Source: Flavobacteriales bacterium UBA5040
Lineage (GTDB): Bacteria > Bacteroidota > Bacteroidia > Flavobacteriales > Weeksellaceae
DNA: 64,000 nucleotides
NCBI GenBank assembly: GCA_002415135.1
Contig: DIBY01000023.1
Coordinates: 1 to 64,000, forward strand
Direction: 5' to 3'
Every line of letters begins with the position of its first letter. Position 1 is the stretch's first letter. Of the stretch, positions 16,197 to 24,718 are shown one piece after another. The notes under the pieces are model-generated. The model searched no databases and was not told the origin of the DNA. It worked only from the letters and a program-made list of their open reading frames with translations. The position numbers and the translations under genes were made by a program.

Positions 16197-17546
16197 TTGC
16201 TTAATTCACAGACTTTTCAGCACTCTTTAGAACGACTGTTCGCTGATTACGGGAATGCAAAATTTCTACTCGCAATAAGTGGTGGAGCTGATTCTATGGT
16301 TTTGCTAGATTTGTTTAAATTTTCGAAGTTGAAATTCGAAGTTGCGCATATTAATTACCAACTTCGCGGGGCGGATTCTGATAAAGACCAGGAATTAGTG
16401 GAGAAAATCTGCGAGCAAAACAATATCCCTTTTCATCTTTATCAGGTTTCGGAAGTCGACAGCAAACCCAAAAATTCGATCCAGGATTGGGCAAGAATTA
16501 TTCGTTATAATTTCTTTCGGAAAATCCAGCAAGAACGGAGTTTAAACTTCATTGTAACTGCTCATCATTTAAATGATCAACTGGAAACTTTCATTATTCA
16601 TCTTTCAAAAGCTTCTGGAATTAAAGGCTTGACAGGAATCCCTGCGAGTGAAAATAACATTCTTCGTCCGCTTCTTAGTTTTTCTAAAGAAGAGATCTAT
16701 GATTTCGCAAACGAAAATAATATTAAATTCCGCGAAGATCTATCGAACCAAAAAAATGATTATCTGAGGAATAAAATCCGAAATGAGATTGTGCCTAAGT
16801 TACTGGAAGTTAATGAAAATTTCCTGGACAATTTCGGTAAAAGCCTTCTCTATTTGAATCAGACTAAAAACTTTGTTGATGAACAGATCTTTAAAATTGA
16901 AAAAGAATTGATCATTAACACAGATGATTCTTTACTAATTAATAAGAAGCTTTTTTTAAACCAAAGTGAATTCATTCAATATGAAATCCTAAGAAAATAT
17001 GGATTTACAGAAGTTGGAGAGATCACTAAAATCAAAAAGGCCGAAACTTGCAAGAAATTCATTTCAAGTGAATATCAATTAACCATCGACCGTGAAATCT
17101 TAACTATAAGAAAGATCGTAGATCTAATTTTAGAAGAAGTTCAAGAAGAGATTATTTTGAAAATCGATTCTGGAAACCAACTAATAATCCCAGAAAATCT
17201 ACAACTGGAAATTATAGAATTAGGGAAAGTCAACTGGGAAATTGATGGTAGCAAAGTTCAGTTTCCTTTAAAATTAAGACGTAAAAAAGAGGGTGATTTA
17301 TTCCACCCAATTGGAATGATAGGTAAAAAGAAAATCTCAAAATTTTTTAAGGATGAAAAAATCCCTATTTTTGGCCAGCAAAAAATTTGGCTTTTGTGCG
17401 ATGGTGATGACCAAGTATTAGGAATTCTCCCTTTCCGCCAGGACCGAAGATTTGCAGCATCGAAAGAAAGTTCAGAAATCATCAAAGTAAAAAATATAGC
17501 ATTCTCTTTAATGGATGAATCGCTAAAAAGTAAAAGTAAAAAATGA
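16197..17546 (+). CDS. tilS: tRNA(Ile)-lysidine synthase
   Basis: A 449-residue enzyme that attaches lysine to C34 of the tRNA-Ile that reads AUA. The PP-loop is LAISGGADSMVLLD (about residues 24-37); TAHHLNDQLETFIIHL and the C-terminal TilS domain (KKKISKFFKDEKIPIFGQQK, LGILPFRQDRRFA) are present. The only workable start is TTG at 16197: a stop codon lies two codons upstream, and the first in-frame ATG is inside the PP-loop. It overlaps dsbD by four bases (ATGA). Confidence 0.94.
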   Translation: MLNSQTFQHSLERLFADYGNAKFLLAISGGADSMVLLDLFKFSKLKFEVAHINYQLRGADSDKDQELVEKICEQNNIPFHLYQVSEVDSKPKNSIQDWARIIRYNFFRKIQQERSLNFIVTAHHLNDQLETFIIHLSKASGIKGLTGIPASENNILRPLLSFSKEEIYDFANENNIKFREDLSNQKNDYLRNKIRNEIVPKLLEVNENFLDNFGKSLLYLNQTKNFVDEQIFKIEKELIINTDDSLLINKKLFLNQSEFIQYEILRKYGFTEVGEITKIKKAETCKKFISSEYQLTIDREILTIRKIVDLILEEVQEEIILKIDSGNQLIIPENLQLEIIELGKVNWEIDGSKVQFPLKLRRKKEGDLFHPIGMIGKKKISKFFKDEKIPIFGQQKIWLLCDGDDQVLGILPFRQDRRFAASKESSEIIKVKNIAFSLMDESLKSKSKK

Positions 17547-19615
17547 AATTTAAAAATTGGTTTATCCTTATTGTCCTTTTCCTTTTTCAAGGAGTTACGG
17601 CCCAAATCAAAGATCCTGTAAAGTTCAAATACAATATCAACGCGCTCGCAAACGATGAATATGAAGCAGTCTTAACTGCGACCATTGATAAAAACTGGCA
17701 TATTTATTCCCAAGACCTACCGGAAGATTCGGGAATTCCAACGGAAATGAAATTGACTTCCAAAGACGGAATTAACCTCATCGGAAAAGTACAGGAAGTG
17801 GGTAAAAAGCACGATGAATTTTCTGAAGCCTTCGGTGCTCAGATCGTTTATTATTCTGACAAAGTTTTATTTAAACAGAAATTCAAATTAAAAAACAACT
17901 CAAAACCTGCTAATGTAACTGCAGAAATTACTTATCAAACTTGTGATGACCGCGTTTGTTTGGCACCAAATACTTTAGAATTCGAACAGAAAGTAACTCC
18001 TGCCACAGTTGCGGCTGACACTCCCACTTCATCTGAAGAGGTGATCGTTCCGCCAATTGCTGGTGAAAATACCGATAGTGTACGAACAACTGATATCGAC
18101 GAAACAACAATTGCAGCGCCAGTTGCAACCGTTCAAGAAGGATTGAAAGTTGCGTCAATTGATTTTGCCAATCCTCAAACTGATTGCGGAGTGGTTCAAG
18201 AAAAAAATTCAGAAAACTTCTGGACCTATTTATTATTAGGATTTTTCGGAGGGTTGATCGCCTTATTAACACCGTGCGTTTTCCCGATGATTCCATTAAC
18301 CGTTTCCTTCTTTACCAAAGGAGCGAAAGACAAATCGAAAGGAAAAAGAGATGCCTTCATCTACGGATTTTTCATCCTGTTGATTTTCGTTTTATTAAGT
18401 GTTCCTTTCCATATTATTGATGGAATTGCCGGAAATATTTTTAATCAAATTTCAACTTCAGTTTGGTTGAACGTTGCCTTCTTTTTAATCTTCTTATTTT
18501 TTGCAGGAAGTTTCTTCGGATACTATGATATTACCTTGCCAAGTGCAATTGCGAACAAGTCTTCGAAAGCAGAAGACGCGGGAGGAATCATCGGAATATT
18601 TTTCATGGCTTTAACTTTGGTCATCGTGTCATTCTCATGTACAGGCCCAATTTTAGGAAGTTTATTAGGAAGTTCTCTTACAGGTTCTGCCGACATACCA
18701 ATGATGTTGACCTTTGCTCTAGCTGGATTTGGATTTTCGTGGGCCATCGTTTTCGGATTGTTGGCATTGTTCCCACAAGCATTACAAAGTTTACCAAAAT
18801 CTGGTGGCTGGATGAATACCGTGAAAGTAGTTTTAGGATTTATTGAATTAGGTTTGGCTTTAAAATTCTTATCAAAAGCAGATCTGGTTTCAAAAACATT
18901 CTTCCTGAAAAGAGAATTATTTATCGTGATCTGGATTTTAATCTCAATTGGATTGGTTCTTTACTTATTCGGGAAAATCAGATTTCCACACGATGATAAA
19001 AATGCGAAGATTTCGATTACAAGAAAAGTTATCGGAGTTTTTGGAATCGGATTTATCATCTATTTAATTCAAGGATTATTCCCAGGAGACCGACCGAAGT
19101 TGCAATACCTAAGTGGAATTTTGCCTCCAATTAACGTGAGTTATTTGCACAAAGAAGGTGATGGAATTCTTGGAATGCATCCGGAACATGATTATTTCAA
19201 AGCCATTGAGGTAGCGAAAAAAGAAAACAAACCGATGTTGGTTGACTTCACCGGTTATGGTTGTGAAAACTGCCGTAAGATGGAAGAATTCGTTTGGAGC
19301 GAACCAGATATTTTACCAATCCTTCAAAACGAAGTGATCTTGGTTTCCTTGTATGTTGATGACAAAGAAGCGCTACCAGAAAGCGAGCAAACTTCAGTTG
19401 ACATGGGAAATGGACAAAAGAAGAAAGTAAAAACGATCGGTGATAAATGGAGTTTGTTCCAACAGATCAACTTCAATAATAATTCTCAGCCTCACTATGT
19501 TTTGATCTCTCCAGACGGAAAAGTGATCAATACTCCGATTTCCGGTTATATGCCGAAAGAAGATTTCAAAGCGTTCCTGGAATGTGGAATTAATTATTTC
19601 AAGAAAGGAAAATAG
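17543..19615 (+). CDS. dsbD: Thiol:disulfide interchange protein DsbD-like
   Basis: A 690-residue protein with a signal peptide ending at VTAQ. Domains in order: an N-terminal immunoglobulin-like DsbD-alpha domain with a cysteine pair in TCDDRVCLAPNT; a membrane domain with the redox cysteine segments LLTPCVFPMIPLTVSFF and VSFSCTGPILGSLLG; and a C-terminal thioredoxin domain with CENC in YGCENCRKMEEFVW. It moves electrons from cytoplasmic thioredoxin to periplasmic thiols. Translation is coupled to tilS, and a hairpin at 19660 ends the unit. Confidence 0.94.
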   Translation: MKFKNWFILIVLFLFQGVTAQIKDPVKFKYNINALANDEYEAVLTATIDKNWHIYSQDLPEDSGIPTEMKLTSKDGINLIGKVQEVGKKHDEFSEAFGAQIVYYSDKVLFKQKFKLKNNSKPANVTAEITYQTCDDRVCLAPNTLEFEQKVTPATVAADTPTSSEEVIVPPIAGENTDSVRTTDIDETTIAAPVATVQEGLKVASIDFANPQTDCGVVQEKNSENFWTYLLLGFFGGLIALLTPCVFPMIPLTVSFFTKGAKDKSKGKRDAFIYGFFILLIFVLLSVPFHIIDGIAGNIFNQISTSVWLNVAFFLIFLFFAGSFFGYYDITLPSAIANKSSKAEDAGGIIGIFFMALTLVIVSFSCTGPILGSLLGSSLTGSADIPMMLTFALAGFGFSWAIVFGLLALFPQALQSLPKSGGWMNTVKVVLGFIELGLALKFLSKADLVSKTFFLKRELFIVIWILISIGLVLYLFGKIRFPHDDKNAKISITRKVIGVFGIGFIIYLIQGLFPGDRPKLQYLSGILPPINVSYLHKEGDGILGMHPEHDYFKAIEVAKKENKPMLVDFTGYGCENCRKMEEFVWSEPDILPILQNEVILVSLYVDDKEALPESEQTSVDMGNGQKKKVKTIGDKWSLFQQINFNNNSQPHYVLISPDGKVINTPISGYMPKEDFKAFLECGINYFKKGK

Positions 19616-19619
19616 TTTC

Positions 19620-19696
19620 TAGACTGATAGATAATAGACTTTCATCTTATTTAATAAATAATAACCGGCAGTGATTGTCGGTTATTTTTTTGGTTT
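19620..19696. repeat. ~80-base duplicated segment, left copy
   Basis: TAGACTGATAGATAATAGAC followed by a terminator hairpin. The same arrangement, with few differences, is found at 20628-20700, in direct orientation 1008 bases away on the other side of the hydrolase gene. Confidence 0.75.
19660..19691 (+). terminator. Terminator of tilS-dsbD
   Basis: AATAACCG (19660-19667) pairs with CGGTTATT (19679-19686), followed by a T-run. Confidence 0.85.
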
Positions 19697-19763
19697 AAAT
19701 CAAAAAGTTTAATGAAAAAATTACGGTTCAGAAAGTAAAATTGACCATTCGGTATTAATGTTT

Positions 19764-19793
19764 TTGACAAATTAAAGAGTGCGTTTATATTCG
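19764..19793 (+). promoter_or_regulatory. Promoter of the alpha/beta hydrolase gene
   Basis: TTG (19764-19766), a 19-base spacer and TATATTCG (19786-19793, seven of eight consensus bases) lie 17 bases before the ATG. Confidence 0.6.
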
Positions 19794-19810
19794 CAGTATA
19801 AATAAACAAC

Positions 19811-20614
19811 ATGAGAACAAAATTATTATTGCTGATTTTACTGGTTACGAAAGTCCTTTTTGTAAACGCACAAATGGATGACAAATTCTATTTCCCGAGC
19901 AAAGTATTACAACCCATTGAATGGAAAAATGTTGAATCTTTAAAATTCCCGGTGGAAAATGACACCATCAGCGCTATCATTCTAAAACCGAATCAAAAAG
20001 CGAAAGCAACCATCTTTTATTTTCACGGCGCAGGTGGAAACGTAACGACTTACGCTCCGTTATTAACGCCTTTATTAAATGATAACTTTCAAATTGTGAT
20101 GATTGATTTCCGCGGCTATGGAAAATCGACAGGAAAACCTCTGCACACAAATATTGCGGCAGATGGAGAAAAGATTTTTAATGAATTAATGCAAAGAGAT
20201 AATATCAAAAATAAGAAAGTCATTTTTTATGGAGCGTCGATGGGAACGCAGATCGCAACGCATTTGGCGAAAAATCATCAAGATAAAATCAGCGGTCTTG
20301 TTCTAGAAGGCGGAATGTTCTCTTTTGGACACATCGCGGCAGTTTATGCGCCACAAGTAAAAGATTATTTGGAGAACTCTTTTGTAACCCCGTATTCTGC
20401 CAAAGAAGATATTAAGCAAATTACAAAAATTCCAAAATTAATTATTCACAGCAAAGAAGACAAAGACGTTCCTTTTGCACAGGGAATGATGTTGTTCATT
20501 GATGCAACTGAACCGAAAGAATTTATCGAATTCAGTGGCGAACATTTATATGCTTTGAAATATGAGGGTGCGAAAATTTTGGCGGGTTTGAATAAAATGG
20601 TTTCTTCGAAATAG
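19811..20614 (+). CDS. Alpha/beta hydrolase, exported
   Basis: A 267-residue serine hydrolase with a signal peptide (LLLLILLVTKVLFVNAQ). The fold is clear: FYFHGAGGNVTTYAPLL (oxyanion-hole region), IDFRGYGKSTGKP, nucleophile elbow GASMGTQIA (Ser about residue 143), an acid in SKEDKDVPFAQG and a final His in GEHLYAL. The substrate is unknown; the family includes esterases and thioesterases. It stands alone with its own promoter, between two copies of a duplicated terminator segment. Confidence 0.9.
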   Translation: MRTKLLLLILLVTKVLFVNAQMDDKFYFPSKVLQPIEWKNVESLKFPVENDTISAIILKPNQKAKATIFYFHGAGGNVTTYAPLLTPLLNDNFQIVMIDFRGYGKSTGKPLHTNIAADGEKIFNELMQRDNIKNKKVIFYGASMGTQIATHLAKNHQDKISGLVLEGGMFSFGHIAAVYAPQVKDYLENSFVTPYSAKEDIKQITKIPKLIIHSKEDKDVPFAQGMMLFIDATEPKEFIEFSGEHLYALKYEGAKILAGLNKMVSSK

Positions 20615-20627
20615 ACGACGAGAAAAA

Positions 20628-20700
20628 TAGACTGATAGACATTAGACCTTGAGTCTTAAAAAAAATAACCGGCAGTGACTGTCGGTTATTTTTTGGTTAT
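20628..20700. repeat. ~80-base duplicated segment, right copy
   Basis: TAGACTGATAGACATTAGAC followed by the same hairpin as the left copy (AATAACCGGCAGTGACTGTC and onward). The loop differs from the left copy by one base. Confidence 0.75.
20664..20696. terminator. Bidirectional terminator, hydrolase and yggS
   Basis: AATAACCG (20664-20671) pairs with CGGTTATT (20683-20690). A T-run follows on both strands, so it can end the hydrolase gene (plus) and the yggS gene (minus). Confidence 0.85.
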
Positions 20701-20710
20701 AACATTTCGC

Positions 20711-21448
20711 TTAGTTCTTATTTTCGTTCCAATAATAACTGTCTGGATGAATTCGTTGTCCGAAAATGGCGGTCCCAACTCTGACGATTGTGGAACCTTC
20801 TTCGATGGCAGTTTCCAGATCACCGCTCATTCCCATGGAGAGCTCTTTCATTTCGACATTTGGAATTTGCAGAGAAATTACTTTTTGTTGAATACTTTTT
20901 AACAATTGAAAACACTTCCTTACTTGATCTGTTTCAGCACTGAATAAACCGATTGTCATTAAGCCTTTAATTTTTAAAGTTGCTAATTCGGAAACTTGCT
21001 GAATAAATTCAATGGCTTGGTTTGGATGGATACCAAACTTGCTTTCTTCATTTGAAGTATTGACTTGAATTAAAACTTCCATTGTTTTATTTTCAAACAA
21101 TAATCGTTGGTGAAGTTTCTGTGCCAGATCTAAACGATCGAGTGATTGAATGCAGGAAATATCACACTTCAACAAATCTTTTATTTTATTGCTTTGCAGA
21201 TTTCCAATAAAATGACTTTCGTGAGGAATTGATTTTAAAGCTTCGTATTTCCCTTTTACTTCCTGAACTTTATTTTCTGCAATTAACGTTTGACCCGCTT
21301 CGAGTGCAATTTTAATGTGGTCTGCAGAAACGGTTTTCGTAGCAAGCAATAACCGAACTTCACTAGGATTACGATTACTTTTAAGACAAGCATTTTCAAT
21401 TCTTTGAAGAATGAGTATTAGATTTTCTACAATCGATTCTGTCATCAT
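20711..21448 (-). CDS. YggS-family pyridoxal phosphate homeostasis protein
   Basis: A 245-residue PLP-binding TIM-barrel protein of the YggS/PLPBP family. The PLP lysine is in LLLATKTVSADHI (about residue 38), IAENKVQEVKGKYEAL follows, and HFIGNLQSNKIKDLL and LIQVNTSNEESKFGI are standard. The C-terminal GMSGDLETAIEEGSTIVRVG binds the phosphate. It controls cellular PLP levels. Its start overlaps the stop of the AAA+ ATPase gene (ATGA), so the two are translationally coupled. Confidence 0.94.
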   Translation of the reverse strand: MMTESIVENLILILQRIENACLKSNRNPSEVRLLLATKTVSADHIKIALEAGQTLIAENKVQEVKGKYEALKSIPHESHFIGNLQSNKIKDLLKCDISCIQSLDRLDLAQKLHQRLLFENKTMEVLIQVNTSNEESKFGIHPNQAIEFIQQVSELATLKIKGLMTIGLFSAETDQVRKCFQLLKSIQQKVISLQIPNVEMKELSMGMSGDLETAIEEGSTIVRVGTAIFGQRIHPDSYYWNENKN

Positions 21449-22191
21449 TTTACTGATTTTTCTATTTCCTCTAATTCGTCCAGCTGATCTAACTTTTCGA
21501 ATTGTTCGATGAGAAGAGATTTGATTTTAGTAAAAGCATAATCTTTGGCTTCGGCAAAGGAGATATTATATTGTCGCTCGAATTTTTGCATGTCCTTCGG
21601 AAACGGAAGTAAAATCTTATCGTAATAGGTATCTAAAACTTCTGCGGATGGCATTTCAAAATTAATACGCAACTGGAAACGTCGCATTAAAGCCTGATCA
21701 ATAATTTCCGCGTGATTGGTAGCAGCAATAAGCAATGCGTTTGCTGGATAATAATCAATGAGTTGAATGATGGTATTGACCAATCTTCTCATTTCGCCGA
21801 CATCTTTATCATCGCTCCCTCTTTCCTTTCCGATCTGGTCGAATTCATCCAGAAAAAGAACGGCTTTTTCACGCGCTGCTTTATCGAAAACCTGTTTGAT
21901 GTTTTGGGAAGTTTCGCCAATTCTGGAACAAACGACGTTGCTCAAATTTAAAATCAAGATTGGTTTCCCGAGTGCATTAGCAATTGCTTTTGCAGTCGTC
22001 GTTTTTCCGCAACCGGAATGTCCCTGCAAAAGTATTTTATTATTGACCGGCAAACCATATTTAGTGAGTTCATCTACATATTTGTATTCCTTGATCAATT
22101 GCAGAATATTATGATGATTGTATTTGTTGAGAAATACATCATTTAAAGAAACTACTTCTTTATCGTTGATAATAAGATCGAATACATTCAT
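21445..22191 (-). CDS. AAA+ ATPase
   Basis: A 248-residue single-domain AAA+ ATPase of the FtsH/spastin-like clade. Walker A is GHSGCGKTTTAKAIANALG (about residues 57-75), Walker B is VLFLDEFDQIG, sensor 1 is LLIAATNHAE and the arginine finger region is DQALMRRFQLRI. The N-terminus is short and there is no protease or membrane part. The C-terminus is an acidic helix (EQFEKLDQLDELEEIEKSVK). The substrate is unknown; it is coupled to the YggS gene. Confidence 0.9.
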   Translation of the reverse strand: MNVFDLIINDKEVVSLNDVFLNKYNHHNILQLIKEYKYVDELTKYGLPVNNKILLQGHSGCGKTTTAKAIANALGKPILILNLSNVVCSRIGETSQNIKQVFDKAAREKAVLFLDEFDQIGKERGSDDKDVGEMRRLVNTIIQLIDYYPANALLIAATNHAEIIDQALMRRFQLRINFEMPSAEVLDTYYDKILLPFPKDMQKFERQYNISFAEAKDYAFTKIKSLLIEQFEKLDQLDELEEIEKSVK

Positions 22192-22404
22192 AAGGGGAAA
22201 TTTCTAAGTACAAATTTAGGGAAGAAATGTGAGATTGGTTGGTAACCTGGAATGATAAATATTATGCACACGGATTTCACAGATGTGCACAGATAAATGC
22301 TCTTTTATAAATGGTGATTTTTTGACTGAGCACCTCAAATTCAAAAGAATTTTTTAAATTTTTTAAAGACAAGTCGAACCTTATGAAATGTTCACTTCTT
22401 ATAA

Positions 22405-23235
22405 TCAAGGATATAAAATCAATTTATCTAATTCAACCGGATTATTAAATGTCTTCATATTCTTTCTTAAACGTTCATTAATTTCTCTAGTATTGGCAGT
22501 ACTTACAACTGTTCCATCATTAAGGAAAAAATCGGAACTACCTGATCTGCCATTGGCATTTTTCATAAACCCAACTGGTGATTCATAAAATTTTAATTTG
22601 GTGGCTTTATATTTTTCCCAGGTTACAGGAATACTTATTTCCATTGCGTACTCCATAATTTGGTCTTCTGCGGATTCTTTTAAATTTTCTGATTTCGCGA
22701 GCGAAAATTTGTAATTGTTTTGATCATCAAAAACCTCAACAATCATCCCAGGCAAACCATGGAATTTATAAGGTCCTTCTTGAAAAGGGATTTCTTTCGC
22801 AAACCAAGCGATCCAATTTCTGCCACCCCAAGTTGTGGTCGCTTTTTGAAGGGTCAGATTATCTAATTGTTTTTTCTCGTTGGTCAATGTCCAGTTTTGA
22901 AAGTCTTTCGTCTGCAAATCTAAAACCGTACTTTCCAGTAAATCATATTCATTGAAAGTAGAACTTCCTTTTTTGTGTTTTAAAATCGTAGAAGTACTCA
23001 ACTTTAAATCTGCAGGAAAAGGAATATTATTTTTAATTAAAGAATCTGCCGTAAAATAATCCCTCGAATAATAGAGCACTCCATCGCCCGTGATATCCAA
23101 ATGATAATTTTGTTTAGTCGTCACTTGTGAAGTTGAATCTTTTCGAACTTCCACATCATAAATAAAACGGTGCGTTTGAGCCGAAACACAAAGACTCAGA
23201 AATAAGATAAAAAATGCAACCTTATTTTTCATCAT
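22405..23235 (-). CDS. GLPGLI family protein
   Basis: A 276-residue exported protein with signal peptide FFILFLSLCVSAQ. The family hallmark is YKFHGLPGMIVEVFDDQ (about residues 157-173), preceded by WGGRNWIAWFAKEIPFQEGP. GLPGLI proteins are widespread Bacteroidota envelope proteins of unknown function. It overlaps the upstream CarboxypepD_reg-like gene by 14 bases, and the pair is probably co-expressed. Confidence 0.93.
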   Translation of the reverse strand: MMKNKVAFFILFLSLCVSAQTHRFIYDVEVRKDSTSQVTTKQNYHLDITGDGVLYYSRDYFTADSLIKNNIPFPADLKLSTSTILKHKKGSSTFNEYDLLESTVLDLQTKDFQNWTLTNEKKQLDNLTLQKATTTWGGRNWIAWFAKEIPFQEGPYKFHGLPGMIVEVFDDQNNYKFSLAKSENLKESAEDQIMEYAMEISIPVTWEKYKATKLKFYESPVGFMKNANGRSGSSDFFLNDGTVVSTANTREINERLRKNMKTFNNPVELDKLILYP

Positions 23236-24379
23236 TTCCGTCGTTTATAAATTTCAGTTCTTCTTTGCTTAAATTAAGTTCTCCTTTATCAGCACTTACT
23301 TTCATATCCCGCCAAAATGCAGTGTCAATTTCTACAGATCTTTGCAGCCCTGTTTCACTTCCTTCCTTAAAGTTTTTGAAAACAATTTCACGGGCAGAGC
23401 GAAATTCAAAAACATTCTCATCCTGTGTGAACTTCGAACTGTCATATTTAATACTCACTTTGGATGGAACATACTGCTCTCCAACTTTATAAAAATCGAA
23501 TACAAATTTCCCATTTGGAGACTGGCGCTCATATTCTTTACCGTTCTCATCTTTGTGAATTTTGGGTTTAAAACTACTTTGGTTGAACACCATCTCAAAA
23601 TTAGTGATTGCCCTATCTTTTTTATTAAAGATGATGGTTCCGTTGTAAGTTAGATCAGCATCTGTCTTGATCTGGTAAAAAACATGCTGCTCTAACTCAT
23701 CCTCGTACACAAGTCTTCCTGTAGTTATCGCATTCCTTTTTTTGGATAAACTGTTCATTCGTTGCAATTCATAATTAAAAAAGAAATTTCCCACACCATC
23801 ATGAGCTCCTTTGACTTTTATATTAAAATCATTAGGTTCTGTCTTAAAATACCGAAGCGTATCGATCTGCAATTGAACGAAATTGGCGTGCTTTCCATTG
23901 AAGGCTTCTTTGCCATTAAATTTTCCATCACGCACCCAATATTTCCCGTCTGCAATCATTAGCGACTTCATTTTTTCATTTTCAAAACTTTTTTGTGAAT
24001 AGGTGATATCATAAACAGCGGGTTTATTATAATATATTTCGCTGTAATTGGTCAGAACTTCTTTAAATATTTTCTTTACATCTATGGAAACTATTTTCAC
24101 CTCTTCAATATCATTGTACAGGGGCTTTAGTTTAATGGTGGATTGGTACTTCGCGCTTTTCAAGCTTTCATATCCAGCAATCGAAACATCAAATTGTTTT
24201 TCGTCTTTCGGTAGAGAAACAAATCCATCGTCGTTGGAATAAAAAATTTGGTTTGCCAGAATAATTCTTGCATTGGGTATCGCTTTGCCTGTTTCAGCAT
24301 CAGCGATCTTGATTTTTTTAATCGTCTGAGAATTGACGAGAGAAAATGAAAAAACAAAAAAGAGTAAAAGTTGCTTCAT
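23222..24379 (-). CDS. CarboxypepD_reg-like domain envelope protein
   Basis: A 385-residue exported protein with signal peptide LLLFFVFSFSLVNSQ. An N-terminal beta-sandwich (IKIADAETGKAIPNARIILA, FYSNDDGFVSLP) has the form of the carboxypeptidase regulatory-like domain. The remaining 290 residues are beta-rich with no recognised motif (VYDITYSQKSFENEKMKS, YNGTIIFNKKDRAITNFEM). Its partner in the overlapping gene is a GLPGLI protein, so a joint envelope role is likely. It is not a peptidase: no catalytic domain is present. Confidence 0.83.
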   Translation of the reverse strand: MKQLLLFFVFSFSLVNSQTIKKIKIADAETGKAIPNARIILANQIFYSNDDGFVSLPKDEKQFDVSIAGYESLKSAKYQSTIKLKPLYNDIEEVKIVSIDVKKIFKEVLTNYSEIYYNKPAVYDITYSQKSFENEKMKSLMIADGKYWVRDGKFNGKEAFNGKHANFVQLQIDTLRYFKTEPNDFNIKVKGAHDGVGNFFFNYELQRMNSLSKKRNAITTGRLVYEDELEQHVFYQIKTDADLTYNGTIIFNKKDRAITNFEMVFNQSSFKPKIHKDENGKEYERQSPNGKFVFDFYKVGEQYVPSKVSIKYDSSKFTQDENVFEFRSAREIVFKNFKEGSETGLQRSVEIDTAFWRDMKVSADKGELNLSKEELKFINDGNDEK

Positions 24380-24542
24380 AAATAATTTTTTAGATTTGGT
24401 TTTAAATTTCGCCCAAAATTAAATTAGTTTTGAATACAAAAGTGATAACGAAATGATAAATTTAAAGTAGAATTAGTTAATTATTACTAATTAAAACCGA
24501 GAATAGTTAAATTACTCCTAAACAAACCTAAAATATTTCTTG

Positions 24543-24578
24543 CAAAAAAAATAACCAACACTAAAATGCTGGTTATTT
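24543..24578 (-). terminator. Terminator downstream of the 24719 lipoprotein
   Basis: AATAACCA pairs with TGGTTATT across a short loop. On the minus strand it is followed by eight T. It lies past the repeat element, which would be in the 3' untranslated RNA. Confidence 0.65.
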
Positions 24579-24599
24579 TGAAAGTATATATGAATGTTC

Positions 24600-24682
24600 T
24601 TCTAGCCCGGATACAGCGGTTTGTTTGAGCTCTCCCGATGCATTTGATCGGGAAGCGAGCCGCGAAAGCCGGACTGAACTAA
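24600..24682. repeat. Intergenic palindromic element, copy 2
   Basis: TAGCCCGGATACAGCGG (24603-24619) opens and GCGAAAGCCGGACTGAA closes an inner hairpin TCCCGAT (24633-24639) / ATCGGGA (24647-24653). The layout of an AGCCCG-type end, an AGCGG box, a variable hairpin and a GCGAAAGCC-type end matches copies 1 and 3. The same TCCCGAT/ATCGGGA hairpin is found alone at 37487. Confidence 0.6.
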
Positions 24683-24718
24683 CTAAGAAGCGAAAAACTT
24701 GATGCTCCTTTAAAAAAA

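Larger units (their letters stand above)
24380..24718. other. Gene-free spacer with hairpin and repeat
   Basis: This 339-base gap holds an AT-rich promoter region for the gene at 24379, a terminator hairpin (24543-24578) and a palindromic repeat element (24600-24682). No gene was seen. Confidence 0.6.

Noticed and set aside
21445..22191. AAA+ ATPase as part of an anti-phage defence system
   Set aside because: Known AAA+ defence modules need an effector such as a subtilase, nuclease or membrane protein beside them; the only coupled gene is yggS, a housekeeping gene.
23222..24379. Carboxypeptidase enzyme
   Set aside because: Only the regulatory-like beta-sandwich domain is present; no zinc-binding or catalytic residues are visible.
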